From: a virus
Length of the DNA stretch: 39,397 nt
Reading direction: 5' to 3' (one strand)
Virus record (IMG/VR): IMGVR_UViG_3300005337_000014
Span: 1 to 39,397 of that record
The position numbers were made by a program, and so were the translations under genes. Positions within the stretch are counted from its first letter, which is position 1. Every line of letters starts with the position of its first letter. The notes under the pieces are model-generated. The model had not been told where the DNA came from, ran no database searches, and saw only the letters and a program-made list of their open reading frames with translations. This document shows positions 35,165 through 39,397 of this stretch, one piece after another.

Positions 35165-35305
35165 ATGAATGAAACGATGTCGTACACCGAATTCGTGTTT
35201 CTGAAGGCGCTTTTCATCGTGCTGGCCGCATTTGTTTGGGGGCTGTACAGAGGCTTTAGCGGTCGGCCGCTATCACCGGAGCGGAGCGGTAGCCAGCCTG
35301 AATAA
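35165..35305 (+). CDS. Short membrane protein antisense to the late operon
   Basis: A + strand frame of 46 codons (ATG 35165, alternative ATG 35177) lies in the 109-base gap between the ejection-protein and tail-spike genes and overlaps the end of the former. The product has one membrane segment (FLKALFIVLAAFVWGLYRG) then a polar GRPLSPERSG tail. The pattern EFxFLKA...FVWGxxxGxxGRxL resembles short proteins of other phages. No good ribosome site is visible. P22 keeps its sieA immunity region at the matching place. Confidence 0.45.
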   Translation: MNETMSYTEFVFLKALFIVLAAFVWGLYRGFSGRPLSPERSGSQPE

Positions 35306-36974
35306 GGCTTTGGATCGTCTGCGACGGTGGTAGTTGTGGCGGCTGAATCAATCGGTTCTGAGCGAAGTCGGACAGGATCATCTTTCTGGCAGCAGGACGA
35401 GCAAGAACGCCTGCCAGCATAAGGGGGTTCCCAGTGGCCGCGGAAATGCCGCCACTGGCCGCCCAATCAAGTGGACTCATCTGCGGCAGGCTGCCCATCA
35501 TCTCAACAGGTTGAGAGGCCTTTGGGAACCGTGATGCAAAGTCGGCGATGTTCTTTAGTTCGCCAGAAAGCGGCTTTCCTTTCGCTAGCTGAGACGCCAG
35601 CTTTCGTGCATCAACAGTGCCGCTCGTTGGATTCAATGCCTTCTCAACCGTGTAGGTCTTGGCAATCAGCTTTCGTGCATCTCGGAATCCGTTGAGGAAG
35701 TCAGCCGGGACGCCAAGGCCAGTCAAATGGTCATCCAACGCGTCTTCAATGACGCCAGAGGCATCCTTCAAGGCCTTGCCAAGTGATTTGTCACCTTGCG
35801 CATAAGCTGTATCTGCTTGAGAGCGAAGATCCTTGATCTTCTCGACAGCACTTGCCGAATCGAACTGCTTGCTTCGCAGGGATTCAATCTCGGCGATGAG
35901 CGGATTCGGCTTGGCATTCGGAAAGCCTGCCGCTGCAAGCTTCGCCGGGGCAATGATTTTGTCTAGCGCTGCCTCATACTTCGGGCCCGGGGTAACAGTG
36001 CCCGTCAACCCAACGGCCTCGTAAGCCTGCCCCGCCTGCGCGCGAACGTTCTTCAAAACATCGGGCGTGATCTTGGTATCAGCAGGCAACCTCAAGGCCG
36101 TGGCGGACAATGCATTCGTTACGTTCTGATTCTTGGCGCTGGCGTTCTGCGCTGTCGTGAGTTTTCCTGCGAAGCCTTCAGCAAGGCGATTCAGGGCCGT
36201 TGGCCGCACTTGCGTTGGCGGGATGACATACCCCTGTCCACGAGCCGCCTGAACGGCTGCGGCTACATCCGCAGGTTGCTCAGGGCCGCGGAAGAACTGC
36301 CCGATCTTGTTCCCGGCTGCGCCAGCTACCTTCACTGCTGCAGGAAGTGCTCCGCCAATGACCGCGCCCATGCCGGCTTGGCTTGGGTCAACAAGACCGG
36401 CAGATGCGCCGCCCGTGATCGCGCCACCAGCGACACGAGGAAGCATGCCGGCGCCATTGGCCGCCATGCCACCAGAGCGGATTGCCTCAACAAGGCTCGG
36501 CGCAGCCATGCCGGTCCGGCCGGCAACGTTCGCAATTGCTCCGCCGACACCAGCGGTTCCCGCGATCTCGCCGCCGATCTTGCCACCCTTGAACGCGAGC
36601 GACTCAGGATTAGCGCCCCAATCCTGCAACGTTTGCGTCATCGCTTGCCGGCGCTCTTCGTTGCGGCTGATCGGCTGCTGTCCAGTGACTAGCCCGGTCA
36701 GATTTGGATCTCGGTCGCCTTGAATCAGATCGGTCGCCTTATCGATGGGCCACATCAGAGTTGCGCCAATGCTGCCAGCTCCGCGAACGAGGCCTGCCGC
36801 CAAGTTCTGACGGAACGTGCCTTTCGACCGCTCTTCTTCAGCCTTGCGTACGGCGAGCGTCTGAGCGGTAGGTTTTGCTTCCGATTCCTGATATTTCGCC
36901 CACGGCCCCGCCTCGGCCGGAGCGGCAACTTCAACAGGCTCAGCAGCGGCCGAGTATTTTTCCCAAGGCTTCAT
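35256..36974 (-). CDS. Ejection protein, P22 gp16-like position
   Basis: The 572-residue protein starts with PWEKY/PWAKY repeats, then Gly/Ala-rich hydrophobic stretches (about residues 120-225: GGEIAGTAGVGGAIANVAG and similar), typical of internal ejection proteins that leave the virion and form a channel across the cell envelope. A helical C-terminal half follows. The ATGA overlap with the upstream ejection gene and the gp7-gp20-gp16 order support the call. Confidence 0.78.
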   Translation of the reverse strand: MKPWEKYSAAAEPVEVAAPAEAGPWAKYQESEAKPTAQTLAVRKAEEERSKGTFRQNLAAGLVRGAGSIGATLMWPIDKATDLIQGDRDPNLTGLVTGQQPISRNEERRQAMTQTLQDWGANPESLAFKGGKIGGEIAGTAGVGGAIANVAGRTGMAAPSLVEAIRSGGMAANGAGMLPRVAGGAITGGASAGLVDPSQAGMGAVIGGALPAAVKVAGAAGNKIGQFFRGPEQPADVAAAVQAARGQGYVIPPTQVRPTALNRLAEGFAGKLTTAQNASAKNQNVTNALSATALRLPADTKITPDVLKNVRAQAGQAYEAVGLTGTVTPGPKYEAALDKIIAPAKLAAAGFPNAKPNPLIAEIESLRSKQFDSASAVEKIKDLRSQADTAYAQGDKSLGKALKDASGVIEDALDDHLTGLGVPADFLNGFRDARKLIAKTYTVEKALNPTSGTVDARKLASQLAKGKPLSGELKNIADFASRFPKASQPVEMMGSLPQMSPLDWAASGGISAATGNPLMLAGVLARPAARKMILSDFAQNRLIQPPQLPPSQTIQSLIQAGYRSAPVIAADR

Positions 36975-38398
36975 TTCTTCTTCCAGCTTTCTGGCTTGCT
37001 CGGATCTCCACCAAGATAGACATAGCCGTCCTCAACGGCGCCAGCTTTCGGGCCGGACGACTGGCCGCGAGCCTTGCTCATGATTTCCGGAACCTGCTTG
37101 GCTCCAGGTCCTGCGCGAACCTTGAGGGACTCGATGTAAACAGGGATTGCGTCCATCTTCTGCCTGATGACCTCGTCACTGTCCCCAAACTGCGGGGTCA
37201 GTTCGGTAACTTTCTGGCGCGCCTCCGACTCATTCACGCCTGCGCCGGTAGCCGCACGCAAAAGAGCCTCACTCATGGATGAGCTGGCTTGCATGTACTT
37301 TTGACGATCAGCCCCTTGCAGTTGATTGCCAAGAGCGCCTAGACCCGGGATCCTCCCAACCGCATCAGCAATACCCGGTTTTGCCGCCCCAGGATTTCCA
37401 GCAATCGCCGCCTGCATGTTGTCGAATGCATTCGTTGCCTGGCTGAGCCAGCCCGTCGCCTTGCCTTGATCCTCGGTGAGCTTTGTTGCGCCCATGCCCT
37501 TCGGACTGAAACCCTGTACAGGACGGATGCCGCCCTGTTTATCCTGCTGGACGAGCATCGGTTGCCCATCCGGGCCGGTGACCTCGAATGGCTTGCTCAA
37601 GGCGGCAGAATTCGATTCTCTCGCCCGTGCATCGGCCATGTTCTGCCCGCGCATCGTTACAGCCTGACCAGCTCGCGTCGTAGCCGCCCCAAGATCTTCA
37701 CCCGGCGTAGTGACGCGCTGAACGCTCAAGCCGGCGCCATCAGGGTTCGTCAGCGGGTTCTTATCTGCGAAAGTGATCTGTTTCCCGTTGTTGATCTCAA
37801 CACGTTGCGGCATCAGAGCTTCAAGACGCTTCGTCGCATCCATCGTCTGCAGTCCTTGCTGCAGCAGGAATTGCCGAAGTCCCTGAGGGCTCCCGGGAAG
37901 GCTGCGCACCATTTGAGCGCCTTGCTCCGGCTGCAGGACGCCTTGATTGACAAGGTTGCTGACGGCTCCGATGACATCTTGGTGCGAGACATTCGGATTC
38001 GACAGAAGAGAGGAAATCGTGCCCCCTGCGATATCAAGGCGCTGTTTCTGTGCCTTGACTTGCGACTCGTCCGTCTGAGCCCTGATATGCCCGACATCGG
38101 CTTGTGACTTGTCGAGGTCCGCAAAGCTCTTCTGCAAGCCTGGAATCCGTGCGCCAAGGCCACGCTGAGCTGCGCCAGAGATCAGCGCACCCCGGTCAAG
38201 CTGCCCGCCTGTCGCAGAGGATCTATAGAGGTCGGCAAGCGTTTGCTGTTGCTGCTTCTCTTGTTCATAGTCCGCAAGCTGGTTTGCCTGCATTTGTTGC
38301 TGGGCGGCAAGACTCTTTAGGGAAAGCGCTTTCCCGTAGCTCTCCAGCGGGTCGCGGATCTGCTGGCCTTGAAGGATGATGCTCGGATCAAGTGCCAT
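36971..38398 (-). CDS. Ejection protein, P22 gp20-like position
   Basis: The 475-residue, Gln/Ala-rich helical protein begins LDPSIILQGQQIRDPLESYG and has long coiled-coil stretches (SLAAQQQMQANQLADYEQEK onward), a disordered Gly/Pro middle, and a C-terminal helical domain (about 330-430) ending with YVYLGGDPSKPESWKKK. It is a likely internal head protein ejected with DNA. It lies between the gp7-like and gp16-like genes. Confidence 0.78.
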   Translation of the reverse strand: MALDPSIILQGQQIRDPLESYGKALSLKSLAAQQQMQANQLADYEQEKQQQQTLADLYRSSATGGQLDRGALISGAAQRGLGARIPGLQKSFADLDKSQADVGHIRAQTDESQVKAQKQRLDIAGGTISSLLSNPNVSHQDVIGAVSNLVNQGVLQPEQGAQMVRSLPGSPQGLRQFLLQQGLQTMDATKRLEALMPQRVEINNGKQITFADKNPLTNPDGAGLSVQRVTTPGEDLGAATTRAGQAVTMRGQNMADARARESNSAALSKPFEVTGPDGQPMLVQQDKQGGIRPVQGFSPKGMGATKLTEDQGKATGWLSQATNAFDNMQAAIAGNPGAAKPGIADAVGRIPGLGALGNQLQGADRQKYMQASSSMSEALLRAATGAGVNESEARQKVTELTPQFGDSDEVIRQKMDAIPVYIESLKVRAGPGAKQVPEIMSKARGQSSGPKAGAVEDGYVYLGGDPSKPESWKKK

Positions 38399-38400
38399 AT

Positions 38401-39150
38401 TTACCCCAGGTATTGCCCCATGTCTTCGTTGCCGTAATAGTTGCCAGAGCCCCAGCCACTAGAACCAGATGCCGCAGAAAGACCGGCCCCCGATGGGGAC
38501 CACCCACTTTTGCCGAGCTGGCTAAGCTGGTAGTAGCTCTGCAGGTTGTTAAGGCCGCCTGTAAGAGCATTTCCTTGTCCGATTGCGCCGGCTGCAGACG
38601 CATTCCCAGCCGCAAGCTGGTTTCCGCTGACCTGATTCGCCATGTTCGCGCCAGCCGTTCCGACGTTGTTCGTTGCGGTCTGGCCGATCCCTGCAACAGT
38701 CGCAAGCCGATTGAAGCGCTGCGAGCGGTCATTGTTGAATCGGTCGTATGCCTTCCCATACTCACCAGACGCATAGTCCTGTCCGTACTGACTGAGCCGC
38801 TTGAGCGTTGCCCCACTCATCAGACTTCCTCTGGCTGCGGCGGACCCTTGAACACTACCTAGCCCCTGATCCAGGCGGAACTGATAGCCAGGATCTCTCT
38901 GAAAGTCTGCTAGCGTGAAGTCGCGATTGAAGTCGCCGCCAGCGCCAAGCTGCCCGTTGATCTGGCCTAGAGCACCAATGCCGGCCTCACGCCACGGGGC
39001 TTGATCCTCGCGTGTCTGGTTGTATTGGTAAAGCTGAGTATCGCTAGCCTCACGGGCCGAATCACGCTGAGCATCCGCGGCTTTCCCTGCGGACTTGCTG
39101 CCAATAACAGCTCCGACAACTCCGGTCCCAATGACGGCGGCTGCGACCAT
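38401..39150 (-). CDS. DNA transfer/ejection protein, P22 gp7-like
   Basis: The 249-residue protein opens with a hydrophobic Gly/Ala segment (AAAVIGTGVVGAVIGSKSAG), then helical repeats with the motif QLYQYNQTREDQAPWREAGI, DPGYQFRLDQGLGSVQGSAA and RGSLMSGATLKRLSQYGQDY, which mark the family of phage DNA-transfer proteins. The C-terminal end is Gly/Ser-rich. It forms part of the conduit for genome delivery. GGAG lies before ATG 39150. Confidence 0.88.
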   Translation of the reverse strand: MVAAAVIGTGVVGAVIGSKSAGKAADAQRDSAREASDTQLYQYNQTREDQAPWREAGIGALGQINGQLGAGGDFNRDFTLADFQRDPGYQFRLDQGLGSVQGSAAARGSLMSGATLKRLSQYGQDYASGEYGKAYDRFNNDRSQRFNRLATVAGIGQTATNNVGTAGANMANQVSGNQLAAGNASAAGAIGQGNALTGGLNNLQSYYQLSQLGKSGWSPSGAGLSAASGSSGWGSGNYYGNEDMGQYLG

Positions 39151-39154
39151 TTTG

Positions 39155-39397
39155 TTACTCCAACATCATTGAATAATAAGTCTCGACCTTCGAGAAGCCC
39201 AAAACTTCGAACAATCTACTTACATCAGCATGATTCTTTGAACCAACAAACCAGCGCTTGACGCCACGGCGATTCAGCTCCGCCTTCACGGCCTTGAACA
39301 AGCGAGGCCCACCCATCCGGCAACGGACATCAGGATGAACGTAGAAAATATCCATCGTGCAGGTAAGGCACGTTTTGTAGTGTAACCCTGGCGCGAT
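39155..39397 (-). CDS. GNAT-family N-acetyltransferase, C-terminal part (continues from position 310)
   Basis: The frame enters from the circle join and ends at TAA 39155. This part holds the acetyl-CoA loop of motif A (RCRMGGPRL), its helix (FKAVKAELNRRGV) and motif B (RWFVGSKNHADVSRLFEVLGF, split over 115-137), ending YYSMMLE. The full protein is 150 residues. The next gene on the same strand, the gp7-like ejection gene, starts 4 bases later. Confidence 0.85.
   Translation of the reverse strand: MAPGLHYKTCLTCTMDIFYVHPDVRCRMGGPRLFKAVKAELNRRGVKRWFVGSKNHADVSRLFEVLGFSKVETYYSMMLE
39298..39397. repeat. Terminal direct repeat, right copy (circle join)
   Basis: These 100 bases equal 1-100. Removing one copy leaves a 39,297-bp circle in which the acetyltransferase gene is intact. 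Confidence 0.95.

Noticed and set aside
1-39397. CRISPR arrays, integrase or att site
   Set aside because: No regularly spaced repeats and no tyrosine or serine recombinase motif were found on either strand.

Overview
The window is an essentially complete genome of a tailed bacteriophage with a P22-type short tail (podovirus morphology). The first 100 bases (1-100) are repeated exactly as the last 100 (39298-39397), and one acetyltransferase gene reads without interruption across that join (310 down to 1, then 39297 down to 39155). The unique sequence is therefore a 39,297-bp circle, or a circularly permuted molecule, opened inside a gene. The capsid, portal, tail-closure and ejection proteins follow the P22 plan. 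A truncated H-NS-type protein and the general gene style suggest a Gram-negative, probably beta- or gammaproteobacterial host; this is inferred and no host marker is visible. I see no integrase, att site, CI-like repressor, DNA polymerase, helicase or primase.

Layout. A divergent control region at about 22.06-22.20 kb has two copies of an inverted repeat (GCCA-CA-TGGC), each overlapping a possible promoter. One promoter faces left into a small Cro/C2-like HTH gene and one faces right. The leftward strand runs through a dense chain of about 37 small genes (21.9 to 12.2 kb), then the packaging and head genes (small and large terminase, GNAT, portal, a secreted tail-like protein, scaffold, coat), the DNA-stabilising/tail genes gp4-like and gp10-like, and a tail-end cluster including an Asp/Asn beta-hydroxylase and a second GNAT. 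It crosses the join to three ejection proteins (P22 gp7-, gp20- and gp16-like order), a beta-helix tail spike and a lysis cassette (microprotein, three membrane proteins, lysozyme, Rz with embedded Rz1) ending at 31.44 kb.

The rightward strand (22.2-31.3 kb) carries the probable early genes: small unknown proteins, an HNH-AP2 endonuclease, a secreted beta-barrel-like protein, RecT, an HNH-like zinc protein, a NinB-like protein, a cluster with its own promoter (basic protein, ribbon-helix-helix protein, secreted basic protein), a folded RNA element, a string of unknown genes, and a promoter followed by an unusual tRNA. A second HNH-AP2 gene sits on the + strand beside the coat gene.

Most junctions are 4-base ATGA, GTGA or TTGA overlaps (about 35 on the left strand and over a dozen on the right), so translation is probably coupled across long operons. 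Reading these junctions exposed several genes shorter than 60 codons. The most unexplained structure is an RNA-like element at 19208-19310 (minus strand) with two 12-bp perfect inverted repeats interleaved as a pseudoknot, an internal GAAA-capped hairpin and a trailing T tract. The second is a folded leader-like element at 27683-27747. All functional calls rest on reading the sequence and on family knowledge; no database search was run.
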